DNA of 64,000 nt from Roseiarcus sp963835955 (lineage in GTDB: Bacteria > Pseudomonadota > Alphaproteobacteria > Rhizobiales > Beijerinckiaceae): NCBI GenBank assembly GCA_963835955.1, contig CAWIHZ010000004.1, forward strand, positions 372,001 through 436,000, in the 5' to 3' direction. Of the stretch, positions 47,858 through 57,420 are shown piece after piece. Below the pieces are notes generated by a model. The model saw nothing but the letters and a program-made list of their open reading frames with translations. It did no database searches and was not told where the DNA came from. A program made the translations under genes and the position numbers. Every line of letters begins with the position of its first letter. Positions within the stretch are counted from its first letter, which is position 1.

Positions 47858-48693
47858 GCGCCATCGCATGGCCCCGGCCGCGCGCCAACGCCAGCCTGTG
47901 GCTCGGCGCCGCTTTGGTCGGAGCCCTGATCGCCGCGGCGGCTCTGTCGCTCGTCTGGACGCCGTACCCGCCAGCCGCGATCGACATTCCCCACAAGCTC
48001 GCGTCGCCTTCGACCGCCCATTGGTTCGGCACCGACAGCCTCGGGCGGGACGTCGCCTCGCGGTTGCTGGCCGGCTCGCGGGTGTCGATTCTCGTCGGCG
48101 TCGTCGCGGTCGGCATCGGGCTTGTGTTCGGGGTCGCGCTTGGCCTCGTCGCGGCGTTCTCCAGGGGCCTCACCGAGGATGCGGTCATGAAGGCGAGCGA
48201 CTTCGTCTTTGCCTTTCCCGCGCTGCTGTCGGCGATCATGCTGACCTCGACTTTCGGTCCCGGCGTCGTCAACGCGATCATCGCGATCGGGGTCTATAAT
48301 GTGCCGATCATCGCCAAACTGACTCGCGCGACCGCCAATGGCGTCCTGGCCCGCGAATTCTCGCTTGCCGCGCGCGCCGCCGGACGCGGACCGCTGTCCA
48401 TCGCCCTCGACCACGTGCTGCCGAACATCGCGCCCGCGCTGATCGTGCAGGCGACGATCCAGTTCGCTATCGCGATCCTGGCCGAGGCGGCGCTCTCATA
48501 TCTCGGCCTCGGCGCGCAGCCGCCGCAGGTCTCCTGGGGCAAGATGCTCGCCGACGCGCAGAACGTCCTTTATAACGCGCCGCATCTGGCGATTTATCCT
48601 GGCGTCGCGATCGCACTCAGCGTGCTCGGCCTCAATCTACTCGGCGACGGGCTGCGCGACGCGCTAGATCCCAAGCTCAAGATCAGGAATTGA
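47854..48693 (+). CDS. Dipeptide-type ABC transporter permease (DppC-like)
   Basis: A 279-residue permease. PSTAHWFGTDSLGRDVASRL (the D-x-x-G-R-D motif) and the EAA loop REFSLAARAAGRGPLSIALD HVLPNI, then ALSYLGLGAQPPQVSWGKML, identify the DppC/OppC family. ATG 47854 overlaps the dppB stop. Followed one base later by the ATPase gene. Confidence 0.93.
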   Translation: MSAIAWPRPRANASLWLGAALVGALIAAAALSLVWTPYPPAAIDIPHKLASPSTAHWFGTDSLGRDVASRLLAGSRVSILVGVVAVGIGLVFGVALGLVAAFSRGLTEDAVMKASDFVFAFPALLSAIMLTSTFGPGVVNAIIAIGVYNVPIIAKLTRATANGVLAREFSLAARAAGRGPLSIALDHVLPNIAPALIVQATIQFAIAILAEAALSYLGLGAQPPQVSWGKMLADAQNVLYNAPHLAIYPGVAIALSVLGLNLLGDGLRDALDPKLKIRN

Positions 48694-48694
48694 G

Positions 48695-49670
48695 ATGCTG
48701 CTGGAGGTTTCCGACCTCGTCGTCGACCTCGCGACGCCGGACGGCGCGCGGCGCGTAGTCGACGGGGCGACGTTCGCGCTCGACGAAGGCGAGAGTTCTC
48801 GGGGTCGTCGGCGAATCCGGCTCCGGCAAGACGATGACCGCTCTCGCGCTGATGGGTCTGACGCCGGAGAACGCGATTATTTCGGGCTCGATCCGCTTCG
48901 AGGGGCGTGAACTCGTCGGCCTCGATGAAGAGGCGATGCGCGCCCTGCGCGGCGATCGGATCGCGATGGTTTTTCAGGAGCCGATGACCGCGCTCAACCC
49001 GTTGCACCGGGTCGGCGCGCAAGTCGCCGAGCCGCTGATGCTGCATCGCGGGATGTCGAAAAGAGCGGCGCTCGCAATCGCCACGAAGCTGCTCGAACAT
49101 GCGCGGCTCGCCGAGCCTGAACGGGCGGCGCGGTCCTATCCGTTCGCGCTGTCGGGTGGCGAGCGGCAGCGGGCGATGATTGCGATGGCGATCGGCTGCT
49201 CGCCGCGACTGGTCATCGCCGATGAGCCGACGACGGCGCTCGATGTGACGGTTCAGGCGCGAATTCTGGAGCTGATCGACGGTCTGCGCTCGGAATCAAA
49301 AATGGCGCTTCTCCTGATTAGCCATGATCTGGCGGTGGTCGCGGGTCACTGCGACCGCATCATTGTGATGTACGCGGGCCTTTTGATGGAGAGCGGCCCA
49401 GTCGACATGGTTCTGCGCGAATCAAAAAATCCCTATACGCGCGCGCTGCTGGAGGCTCGGCCGCGGCCCGGCGCTCCGCGCGGCGCCCGGCTCAAGACCA
49501 TTCCCGGCGCGCCGCCCGTCGCCTCTGCCAACCGCGCCGGCTGCCCGTTCGCCGACCGCTGCGTGTTGACGATCGACATCTGCCGCACGACGCCTCCGCC
49601 ACAGGTCGCGTTCGGCCCCGACCACATGTCAAAATGCCACCGCGCCGGCGAGATAGGGCTGACCCGATGA
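48695..49670 (+). pseudogene. Dipeptide-type ABC ATPase (DppD-like), frameshifted
   Basis: ATG 48695 encodes MLLEVSDLVVDLATPDGARR to FALDEGES; one extra base near 48796 then breaks the frame. The +1 frame continues LGVVGESGSGKTMTALALMG (Walker A), YPFALSGGERQRAMIAMAIG (signature), LVIADEPTTALDVTVQARIL (Walker B), and the C-terminal Cys cluster CPFADRCVLTIDICRTTPPP of oligopeptide ATPases. Removing the base gives 975 nt, 324 residues. Downstream coupling to dppF (ATGA) is intact. Confidence 0.88.
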
Positions 49671-50635
49671 GCGGGCCGCCGCTGCTGGAGGTCGTCGATC
49701 TGGTCAAAACCTATCGTCTGCCGCGGACGAGCCTGATGGCGCCGAGGCTCGCCCGTCCCGCGCTGGCGGGCGTGAGCTTTTCCGTTTGGACTGGGCGCTC
49801 GTTTGGGATTGTCGGCGAATCCGGGTCGGGCAAGTCGACGCTGGCCCGCATCGCCCTGGCGCTCGACCGGCCGGATTCTGGAATGGTCAAGCTCGAAGGG
49901 CGATCCCTGTTCGACCTGCCGCGCCGCGAATTGCGCCGCCTTCGCGCCCATATGCAAATGATCTTTCAGGATCCGTACGGTTCGCTCGATCCGCGCCAGC
50001 GGGTCGAGAAGATCGTCGCCGAGCCGCTCGCGGCGTTGGGCGGCGCCTCGCGCACCGGGCGCCGCGCGCGGGTCGCGGCGTCGCTGGAGGCGGTCGGCCT
50101 CAACGCCTCCGACGCGACCAAGTATCCGCATGAGTTTTCCGGCGGCCAGCGGCAGCGAATCGCGATCGCCCGGGCGCTGATCACCAGGCCTAAGCTCGTC
50201 GTCGCCGACGAGCCAGTGTCCGCGCTCGATGTTTCGGTCCAGGCGCAGGCCTTGAACCTGATGAGCGACCTGCAGCGCGACGCGGGCGTGACCTATCTCT
50301 TGATCAGCCACGACCTCGCGGTCGTCGCCCACATCTGCGTTACGACCGCGGTGATGTTTCGCGGACGCGTAGTCGAAATCGGTCCGACCGAGGCGCTGTT
50401 CGCTGCGCCGGCGCATCCTTATACCCGCGAACTCGTCGATGCGACGCCGCGCCTCGACCGGCCGGCGCGAACCGCTCCATCGGCCCCAAAGGAGCCTGAC
50501 GACGAGGCGGGGCGGGGCTGCCCATTTGCGGGGCGTTGCGCATTCGCGCGTTCGCGCTGCCTCGAAGAAGCGCCGGCTCTCGAGGCCGTCAATAAGGAAA
50601 GCCGCCGCGCGGCCTGTCACTACCCGCTGATTTAG
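49667..50635 (+). CDS. Dipeptide-type ABC ATPase (DppF-like)
   Basis: A 322-residue ATPase. Walker A IVGESGSGKSTLARIALALD, signature YPHEFSGGQRQRIAIARALI, Walker B LVVADEPVSALDVSVQAQAL, and the C-terminal Cys motif GCPFAGRCAFARSRCLEEAP. ATG 49667 overlaps the preceding stop. With DppD it powers import by the DppBC channel. Confidence 0.94.
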   Translation: MSGPPLLEVVDLVKTYRLPRTSLMAPRLARPALAGVSFSVWTGRSFGIVGESGSGKSTLARIALALDRPDSGMVKLEGRSLFDLPRRELRRLRAHMQMIFQDPYGSLDPRQRVEKIVAEPLAALGGASRTGRRARVAASLEAVGLNASDATKYPHEFSGGQRQRIAIARALITRPKLVVADEPVSALDVSVQAQALNLMSDLQRDAGVTYLLISHDLAVVAHICVTTAVMFRGRVVEIGPTEALFAAPAHPYTRELVDATPRLDRPARTAPSAPKEPDDEAGRGCPFAGRCAFARSRCLEEAPALEAVNKESRRAACHYPLI

Positions 50636-50773
50636 GTCAGCTTCGTTGACTTGAACGTAATGCTTTTTTGGCCGGCGCGCTCTTGCGCGGCGTCTGGCGG
50701 CGCCCAATGTGATAGGCGCCTGAGCGATCGCCGCCGAAGGCGTTGCGGCCTCAGGAGCGATGGAGACTTTACA

Positions 50774-51298
50774 ATGGCTACGGCGGATAGTGCGATGGGC
50801 GGTTCCTATGGCGCTCGGGAATTCGGTCCCGGGGAGTGGGCCCGCGCTCCATGGCGGCGCGGCGGGGTTTCGCGTTGGTCGCCATTCGAAATCATCGCCA
50901 TGGTTCTCGGTTTCATTGTCTTTTGGCCGCTCGGCCTTGCGATCCTCGGCTACATGGCTTGGCGGCGCAGGTACGGCGGCCCCGACTTGCAAACTCTGGC
51001 CACTAGTAAGTGGCAGGACGCGCGCAGCATGATGTCATCGAGTCACGCGTGGGGATGCGGCCGCGGCATGAGCGGCGCGGCTCGTTTCTATTCCTCGACC
51101 GGCAACGCCGCATTCGACGAGTGGAAGACCGCGGAACTCGCCCGGCTCGACGAAGAGCGCCGAAAGCTCGACGAGGCGCAGCGCGAATTCGCCGAATATG
51201 TCGAGGCGATCCGGCGCGCCAAGGACCGCGAGGAGTTCGAACGCTTCATGGCCGAACGCCGCTCGCGTCCGGCCGGCGGAACAGAGCCGCCGCGCTGA
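50774..51298 (+). CDS. DUF2852 domain-containing membrane protein
   Basis: A 174-residue protein: Gly/Arg-rich N terminus, one transmembrane span (SPFEIIAMVLGFIVFWPLGL AILGYMAW), then STGNAAFDEWKTAELARLDE and a charged helical tail. This layout defines DUF2852, an uncharacterised family widespread in Hyphomicrobiales. ATG 50774 is chosen (GGAG about nine bases upstream); the open frame starts at 50651. It sits between the ATPase and binding-protein genes of the dipeptide transporter, but is probably unrelated to it. Confidence 0.8.
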   Translation: MATADSAMGGSYGAREFGPGEWARAPWRRGGVSRWSPFEIIAMVLGFIVFWPLGLAILGYMAWRRRYGGPDLQTLATSKWQDARSMMSSSHAWGCGRGMSGAARFYSSTGNAAFDEWKTAELARLDEERRKLDEAQREFAEYVEAIRRAKDREEFERFMAERRSRPAGGTEPPR

Positions 51299-51332
51299 CG
51301 AAAATCGGAGAGAATCGTATGCTTTAACGGCG

Positions 51333-51356
51333 CCGGGCGTCCGCAAGGACGCCCGG
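51333..51356 (+). terminator. Terminator-like hairpin after DUF2852 gene
   Basis: CCGGGCGTCC, loop GCAA, GGACGCCCGG: a perfect 10-bp stem with a stable tetraloop, 35 bases after the stop. No T-tract follows, so it may be Rho-dependent or an mRNA-stabilising structure. Confidence 0.5.
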
Positions 51357-51454
51357 TCGTTGACGCGCCGGACGGGGCGGGCGCGAATCTTGACGATACC
51401 GCCTCCGGCAATGTTATGCTCGGCCGCCCTTCCGCTTTAGCGCCGGAGCATGCC

Positions 51455-52936
51455 ATGCGTCGCGTCACCCGCCTGCTTATCTCTCTCGCCTTCGCCTTTG
51501 GGGCATCGGCGGGCCTCGCCTTCGCCAAGGACAGCGTGACCATCGGGATGGTGCTCGAACCGCCGGGACTCGACCCGACGAGCGCGCCCGCCGCGGCGAT
51601 CGGCGAAGTGACCCATTACAATATCTTCGAGGGTCTGACCAAGATCAACGAGGACTTCTCGGTGACGCCGCTGCTCGCCGAGAAATGGACTTTCTCGCCC
51701 GATCTCAAGACGCTCACTTTCACTTTGCGCCCGAACGTGAAGTTCCAGGATGACGAGCCCTTCTCCTCCAAGGACGTCAAATTCTCCTTCGAGCGCTTCG
51801 CCGCTAAAGACTCCACCAACAAGGACAAAGGTTTCTTCGCCTCGATCGCCTCGATCGACGCGCCTGACCCGAACACCGTCGTGCTTAAATTCAAGGAGCC
51901 GAGCTTCGAGGCGCTATTTCATCTGGGCATGAACACCGCCGTCATCCTCGATGAGAAAAGCGCCGCCAACGAAGCGACCAGTCCGATCGGGACCGGACCC
52001 TACAAACTCTCCTCATGGACCAAGGGCTCGTCGATCACGCTCGACAAATGGGACGGCTACCGCGATCCGTCGAAGATCGCGATCGCCCATGCGACCTTCC
52101 GCTTCATCTCCGATCCGTCGGCGGCGGTCGCGGCCATGCTCGCCGGCGACGTCGACGCCTTTCCGCGCTTCGCCAACGTTCAGGCGCTGGACCAGTTCAA
52201 GAGCGATCCGCGCTTCCAGGTGCTGATCGGCGGGACCGAGGGCAAGACGATCCTGGCCATGAACAACAAGCGCAAGCCGCTTGACGATGTGCGCGTGCGC
52301 CGGGCGATCGCCTACGCAATCGACCGCAAGGCGATCATCGACGGCGCGATGAACGGGCTGGGCGCGCCGATCGGCAGCCACCTGACTCCCAACGATCCTG
52401 GCTATGTCGATCTCACCGGCTTGTATCCGCATGACCCGGCCAAGGCGAAGGCGCTGCTGAAGGAAGCGGGCGTGACGACGCCGTTGCAGCTCAGCCTCAT
52501 TCTGCCGCCGCCGCCCTACGCCCGCCAGGGCGGCGAGATCATCGCTGCTCAGCTGGCCAAGGTCGGGATCCAGGCGAAGATCCAGGACGTCGAATGGGCG
52601 CAATGGCTCTCGGGCGTCTATAAGGACCATAACTACGACCTGACCATCATCAGCCACGTCGAGCCGCTCGACATCGGCATCTACGCCAACCCGAACTATT
52701 ATTTCCAGTACGACAGCCAAGCGTTCCGCGACATTTACGCCAAGGTGACCTCCGCCGCGAATCTCGCGGATTTCAAGAAAGCGCTCGGGGAGGCGCAGCG
52801 CAAGATCGCCGAGGATTGCGTCAACGCGTTCCTGTTCCAGTTGCCGAACGTGACGGTCGCGAATGCGAAGCTGCAGGGCCTGTGGAAGAACGCGCCGATC
52901 TTCGTCAACGACCTGTCGGCCATGTCCTGGAAGTAG
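51455..52936 (+). CDS. Dipeptide-type ABC transporter substrate-binding protein (DppA-like)
   Basis: A 493-residue SBP_bac_5 protein. A signal peptide (MRRVTRLLISLAFAFGASAG...AFA) precedes the mature start KDSVTIGMVLEPPGLDPTSA; SVTPLLAEKWTFSPDLKTLT and LRPNVKFQDDEPFSSKDVKF are family motifs. It should be the receptor for the DppBCDF transporter directly upstream. A GGAG box precedes ATG 51455; an in-frame ATG at 51416 is less likely. The amidase that follows may process its cargo. Confidence 0.9.
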   Translation: MRRVTRLLISLAFAFGASAGLAFAKDSVTIGMVLEPPGLDPTSAPAAAIGEVTHYNIFEGLTKINEDFSVTPLLAEKWTFSPDLKTLTFTLRPNVKFQDDEPFSSKDVKFSFERFAAKDSTNKDKGFFASIASIDAPDPNTVVLKFKEPSFEALFHLGMNTAVILDEKSAANEATSPIGTGPYKLSSWTKGSSITLDKWDGYRDPSKIAIAHATFRFISDPSAAVAAMLAGDVDAFPRFANVQALDQFKSDPRFQVLIGGTEGKTILAMNNKRKPLDDVRVRRAIAYAIDRKAIIDGAMNGLGAPIGSHLTPNDPGYVDLTGLYPHDPAKAKALLKEAGVTTPLQLSLILPPPPYARQGGEIIAAQLAKVGIQAKIQDVEWAQWLSGVYKDHNYDLTIISHVEPLDIGIYANPNYYFQYDSQAFRDIYAKVTSAANLADFKKALGEAQRKIAEDCVNAFLFQLPNVTVANAKLQGLWKNAPIFVNDLSAMSWK

Positions 52937-52978
52937 ACCCGGGGCGCGCGCGCGGGGGGGGGGAAAGGGGCCAAAGCC

Positions 52979-54373
52979 ATGCAGCCCTTCCGGCTGTCGG
53001 CGATCGAGCTCATCCGCGCCTACCGATCGCGCGACCTGTCGCCGGTCGAGGCGATGCGGTCGGTGCTCGAGCGGGTCGAGGCGTTCGAGCCCCACATTCA
53101 CGCCACCTATCTGCTGGCGCCCGAGCGGGCGCTGGCCGAGGCGCGCGCTTCGGAAGCGCGCTGGGCGCAAAAGCGGCCGCTCGGCGCGCTCGACGGCGTG
53201 CCGGTCACGGTCAAGGACAATATCGCGACCCGCGGCGAACCCGCGCCGCTGGGCACGGCGGCGAGCGACCTGACGCCAGCCGGCGCGGACGCCCCGCCGG
53301 CGGCGCGCTTGCGCGAGGCGGGCGCGATCATCTTCGCCAAGACGACGATGCCCGACTACGGCATGCTGTCGTCGGGTCTGTCGAGCTTCCATGCGCTCGC
53401 CCGCAATCCCTGGAGCCTGACGCGCAATCCGGGCGGCTCGTCGGCGGGAGCGGCGGCGGCGGCGGCGGCGCAATACGGCCCGCTGCATCTGGGCACCGAT
53501 ATCGGCGGCTCGGTGCGCCTGCCGGCCGGCTGGTGCGGCGTTTTCGGGCTGAAGCCCAGCGCCGGCCGCGTGGCGATCGAACCGCCCTATATCGGGCGGG
53601 TCGCGGGGCCGCTGACGCGGGACGCCGCCGACGCCGCGCTGATGATGGCGACGCTTTCCCTTCCCGACGCGCGCGACTATGCGAGCCTGAAGTTCGAGCG
53701 GCTCGACTGGGCGGTCGAGCCGGCCTCGGTCAAGGGTCTCGACATCGGGCTGATGCTGGAGGCGGGCTGCGGCGATCCTCCCTCGCCGCAGGTCAAGGCC
53801 GCCGTGGAGCGGGCGGCGCGCGATATCGCGCTCGCCGGCGCGCGTGTCGAGCCGCTGGCGCCGTTCCTGACCCAGGCCATGCTCGACGGCCTCGACCGGT
53901 TCTGGCGCATGCGGGCGCTGATCGACGTTCGCGCGCTCGCGCCCGACAAACGGGCCGCGATCCTGCCCTTCATCCGCGAATGGGCCAAGTCGGCGGCGGG
54001 ACTGTCGGGCGAGGATGTGTTCCGCGGCTTCAGCCAGATCCCGGCGATGAGGAAGGCGGCGATCTCGGCGACGGTCGGCTTCGACTACATATTGTCGCCG
54101 ACCGCGCCGATGACCGCCTTTGCGGCGGAATGGGCCTCGCCCAGCCAGGACCCGCTCAACCCGTTTCCGCATATCGGGTTCACGGTCGCATTCAACATGT
54201 CCGAGCAGCCGGCGGCGACGGTCAATTGCGGCTATGACGACGAAGGCCTGCCGATCGGCCTGCAGATCGTCGGCCGGCGCTTCGATGATCTCGGCGTGCT
54301 GAGCCTCGCGCGCGCCTTCGAGGCGATGCGGGCCGACGAGCGCCGGCCCTGGCCGGAGCCGCCGGCGGGGTAG
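52979..54373 (+). CDS. Amidase signature enzyme
   Basis: A 464-residue amidase. The Ser-cisSer-Lys triad is visible: Lys79 in GVPVTVKDNIATRG, the cis-Ser in NPGGSSAGAA (152-155), and the nucleophile Ser178 in LGTDIGGSVRLPAGWCG. It hydrolyses an amide, substrate unknown. No signal peptide, so cytoplasmic. A 42-bp gap with a run of nine or more G separates it from dppA; co-transcription with the transporter is likely. Confidence 0.92.
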   Translation: MQPFRLSAIELIRAYRSRDLSPVEAMRSVLERVEAFEPHIHATYLLAPERALAEARASEARWAQKRPLGALDGVPVTVKDNIATRGEPAPLGTAASDLTPAGADAPPAARLREAGAIIFAKTTMPDYGMLSSGLSSFHALARNPWSLTRNPGGSSAGAAAAAAAQYGPLHLGTDIGGSVRLPAGWCGVFGLKPSAGRVAIEPPYIGRVAGPLTRDAADAALMMATLSLPDARDYASLKFERLDWAVEPASVKGLDIGLMLEAGCGDPPSPQVKAAVERAARDIALAGARVEPLAPFLTQAMLDGLDRFWRMRALIDVRALAPDKRAAILPFIREWAKSAAGLSGEDVFRGFSQIPAMRKAAISATVGFDYILSPTAPMTAFAAEWASPSQDPLNPFPHIGFTVAFNMSEQPAATVNCGYDDEGLPIGLQIVGRRFDDLGVLSLARAFEAMRADERRPWPEPPAG

Positions 54374-54794
54374 GGACGTGGGAAGTCGCCCTAGACAACA
54401 CTGGTCGTCAAAAAATTCAACCAACCAGGCCAGTTAGTCTCCGCCGCTCGCCTCAACAGATGTGTGAGTTGTCCATCCGGTGTCCGAGCGTCATTGTCTG
54501 GTTGCGCGCGCATTTGTGGCTGTCCCCATTGTCCCTAGACGCGCGTTCCTCCTGCCCCGCGCCGGCGCCCCCCGGACGCGGGGCTTTTCTTTCCGGCGGC
54601 CTTTAGGCCCAGCGGATTTATCCGCATCAAGAGCCATGGCGCCGCTTGCGCGGATTTTCGGCCGATGGCCCTCGATCGCTCTCTCGCCTGGTTGCGCCGC
54701 TGCCGCATATGGCTTCGGCACGGCCCCCGGCGGCCGATCCGCCAGCCGACCGACCCCCTGAAGCCTTAACCACCTTCGCCTAATCTTCGATCCT
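54374..54794. other. Intergenic region with strong terminator
   Basis: These 421 bp have no gene. The stretch 54380-54550 between the amidase stop and the terminator is locally less GC-rich and could encode a small RNA, but no known family is recognised. Confidence 0.4.
54554..54590 (+). terminator. Rho-independent terminator
   Basis: GCCCCGCG (54554-54561), 15-nt loop with its own small stem, CGCGGGGC (54577-54584), then TTTTCTTT. It lies 180 bp after the amidase stop. Confidence 0.75.
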
Positions 54795-56897
54795 ATGTCC
54801 TCCCTCGATCATCGCGGGTTCGCGCCCGCGCGCCCGCGCGCGGCCAGGCCGCTCGCCTTGGCCGGCGCAATCGCATTGTCGGCGGCGATCGCCTTTCTTT
54901 GCCGGCGCATCGCGCCCGACGCGCCGTCGATCCTCGCCATGGCGATCTCGGGATCGGCGGCCCTCGCCGTCGCCGCGCTCAGCCTGACGCTCGAGGACCA
55001 GGCGATGCCGGGGCTGACGCTGGCGGCGCTGGCCGGCGCGGCCGTCGCGGCGCTCGGCGCGCTCGCCGGTCCGCAGGCGCGGCTGAGGCTGTTCAGCCTC
55101 GCGATGGCGGCGCTGATGGCGGCGCTCGCGGTCTGGCTTGTCCGCGCGGCGCCAAGGAAGTTCCGCGTCGCGCCCGGCGGCGCCGGGCTCTATGCCGCGA
55201 CGCTGGCGGCTCTTTGCGCCTATGCGGTTTTTATCGTCATCGTCTCGCGCGATCTGATGATCGCCGATTTCATGACGTACCGAAACATTTCGACCATGGT
55301 CGCCAGATTGGCCGACGCCGGCCATTGGCCGCTGCTCTGCTTCGCCGCCGTCGAATCGATTGCGCAGGACTATTCCTGGGCGCCGGCTCTGGCGCCCGGC
55401 CTCGCGCTGGCGGCGACGGCGCCGTTTTCGCGCGCGGTCTACACGTTCGCGATCCTCGCCCTCTACGCCGCGCCGGCGGCGGTCGCGCTCGGCCTTCTGG
55501 CCCGCGGCCTCGCCCGCCACGCGAGGCTCTCGCCCCGACGAAGTCGGCCGGATGAGGGTGCGCTGAGCCTTCCTCTCGGCGTCGCCGCCGTCGTCGCAGC
55601 CTATCCGGCGGGAATGGCTCTCGCCGCGCGCGGCATGCCTGATGTCGGCGGCTTGGCGCTGGTCGTCATCGCGCTTCGCCTGGCCGAACGGCTGGCGCGC
55701 CTCCTGGCCTTGCCGCCCGGCCATGACGCGAGGGTCGCGGGCATGACCCGTCGCGTCGCGCTGGCGCTGGCGCTGGCGTTCTTCGCCATGTTCGCCTTTC
55801 GCCGCTGGTACGCCTTCGCTGCGATCGGGATCGCGGCGATGCTCGCCGTCGAGGCCGCGATGATCGCGCTGAAGACGGGCCGGAGCTTCCGCTGGAAGGA
55901 GGCGATTTCGGCGGGCGCGCTCGGCCTGTTGACCCTGCTGGCGCTGGCGAGCCCGATCATCGTCGACTGGCTGCCGAACTTGAGCGCGCACGATTATGGC
56001 TCGGCCTACGCCGCCTATCGCAAGCCGCCGGACGTGCTCCTGCGCCAGCTCGGCGACTGGATAGGGCTCCTGCCGGCTCTCGCCGCTCTGGCTAGCGCGG
56101 CGTTCTTATGGGCGCGCTCGTCCGACCGCCGGCTGCTGCGGCTGACCCTCGGCGCGGCGGCGGTCGCAGCGTGCCTGTTTCTGCGCATCCAGACGCCCTA
56201 CATTCATCACCTCTATCTGATCGAGCCCGCGCTCACGGCGCCGGTCGCGGCGGCCTTGATGATCGCTTTCGCGCGCGCGCCGCGCGTCGCTTTTGCCGCG
56301 CTCGCCGGCCTTGGCCTCCTGACGCTGTCGCCGCTCGCTCATGCGCTCAATCAGGCGGGGCTTGCGCCGATCGCCGGGCTGCCGCGCGCACCTCGCGCCG
56401 ATCGCGCCGAACTCGAACGGATGAAGGATTGGGTCGACGCGCGCGCCCGTCCCGACGCCAAGGTCTGCGGCCTCGGTTCGAGCTATACCTTCAGCGGCCA
56501 GCTGATCGCCGAACTGTGGCAGCTCCATCCGGAGCGGCGCACGGCCGCGCCGGAGCCGAAGACCGACGTCATGATGTCGGACGTCGACACCGTCGAAGGG
56601 CCGCCGGCGGCGGGCCTGAAGGACTGCGCCTTCATGATCGTCGGCGACCCGGTGCAGACCCATCTTGATCCCGACTATCAGCAGACAGTGATCGTGCCGT
56701 CGCGCGAAATGCTGACAGGGCGGGGAATCGGCGCCAAGTTCCGCCGCACCGGCGAGGTCTTCCATCTCGAGAACGGCGTCAGCGCGGTCGTGTTCGAGCG
56801 CACCGCGCCCATCGACGCTTCCGACATCGCCGCCCTTCAGGCCCGATGGCGGGCGGCGCGGGCGAAGCTGGGCTTCGACGCGGCGGGGCGAAGGTGA
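54795..56897 (+). CDS. Large multi-span membrane protein, GT-C glycosyltransferase-like
   Basis: A 700-residue protein with about 12 spans, followed by a soluble C-terminal domain (from about 545: RMKDWVDARARPDAKVCGLG, then a beta-rich part). After the fifth span the loop IVSRDLMIADFMTYRNISTM has acidic residues, as in GT-C fold enzymes that use polyprenyl-phosphate sugars. I do not recognise a specific family. A cell-envelope glycosylation role is a guess. It is preceded by a terminator and so has its own promoter. Confidence 0.5.
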   Translation: MSSLDHRGFAPARPRAARPLALAGAIALSAAIAFLCRRIAPDAPSILAMAISGSAALAVAALSLTLEDQAMPGLTLAALAGAAVAALGALAGPQARLRLFSLAMAALMAALAVWLVRAAPRKFRVAPGGAGLYAATLAALCAYAVFIVIVSRDLMIADFMTYRNISTMVARLADAGHWPLLCFAAVESIAQDYSWAPALAPGLALAATAPFSRAVYTFAILALYAAPAAVALGLLARGLARHARLSPRRSRPDEGALSLPLGVAAVVAAYPAGMALAARGMPDVGGLALVVIALRLAERLARLLALPPGHDARVAGMTRRVALALALAFFAMFAFRRWYAFAAIGIAAMLAVEAAMIALKTGRSFRWKEAISAGALGLLTLLALASPIIVDWLPNLSAHDYGSAYAAYRKPPDVLLRQLGDWIGLLPALAALASAAFLWARSSDRRLLRLTLGAAAVAACLFLRIQTPYIHHLYLIEPALTAPVAAALMIAFARAPRVAFAALAGLGLLTLSPLAHALNQAGLAPIAGLPRAPRADRAELERMKDWVDARARPDAKVCGLGSSYTFSGQLIAELWQLHPERRTAAPEPKTDVMMSDVDTVEGPPAAGLKDCAFMIVGDPVQTHLDPDYQQTVIVPSREMLTGRGIGAKFRRTGEVFHLENGVSAVVFERTAPIDASDIAALQARWRAARAKLGFDAAGRR

Positions 56898-56986
56898 AGC
56901 GGGCGCCGAGCCTGAAGCCAGCTTCTCAGCGCTGCTTGATCGCCCTAAAGAAGAGGGGGGCGTTCAGTCCCAGCGGGAGGCGGATC

Positions 56987-57247
56987 ATGGCGTATGACGT
57001 TACTGATTTGATGAAACAGGCGAGGGCCGATTTCGACACGGCGTTGAACGCCGCGCGCGCGGCGCTCAACGAGGCGCCGTCGCCGATGATGGCGAACCTC
57101 GTCCGGGCGCTCGCCAACTACAGCCGCTCCTCCACCGACACGATGCTGGCCATTCTGCAGAAGCTCGACGACATCAATCGCAATGTCAGCGGGGTCGCTG
57201 CGCGCCTGGACGGGCGCGAGGGACCATTCAATCTCAGGATGCGCTGA
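56987..57247 (+). CDS. Small hypothetical protein
   Basis: An 86-residue, mostly helical, soluble protein (MAYDVTDLMKQARADFDTAL, then SSTDTMLAILQKLDDINRNV). GGGAGG lies a few bases before the ATG. No known family is recognised; the DTMLAILQKLDDI region could be amphipathic. It lies 174 bases upstream of the decarboxylase gene on the same strand. Confidence 0.5.
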   Translation: MAYDVTDLMKQARADFDTALNAARAALNEAPSPMMANLVRALANYSRSSTDTMLAILQKLDDINRNVSGVAARLDGREGPFNLRMR

Positions 57248-57420
57248 AGGGCCGCCGGAAGCGCATTTCGTTTGCGCCCCATTCCGGCGCTGTCGGAGGT
57301 TGATCGCCGGCCGGCGCCCGCTTCGACAGGTCGGTCATGATTCCGTCATGAGCCTCCTGTCTTAACCCCTGCGGCCGGGCGGGCGCGAAGCGCGCCGGGC
57401 TCGCCGGGGGCGACCAGACA

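Noticed and set aside
52950..52970. Poly-G run as phase-variation tract
   Set aside because: It lies between dppA and the amidase, outside coding sequence and without promoter spacing evidence; it is more likely a homopolymer of uncertain length.
52013..54424. 803-codon minus-strand frame
   Set aside because: Antisense shadow of dppA and the amidase; highly Arg-rich.
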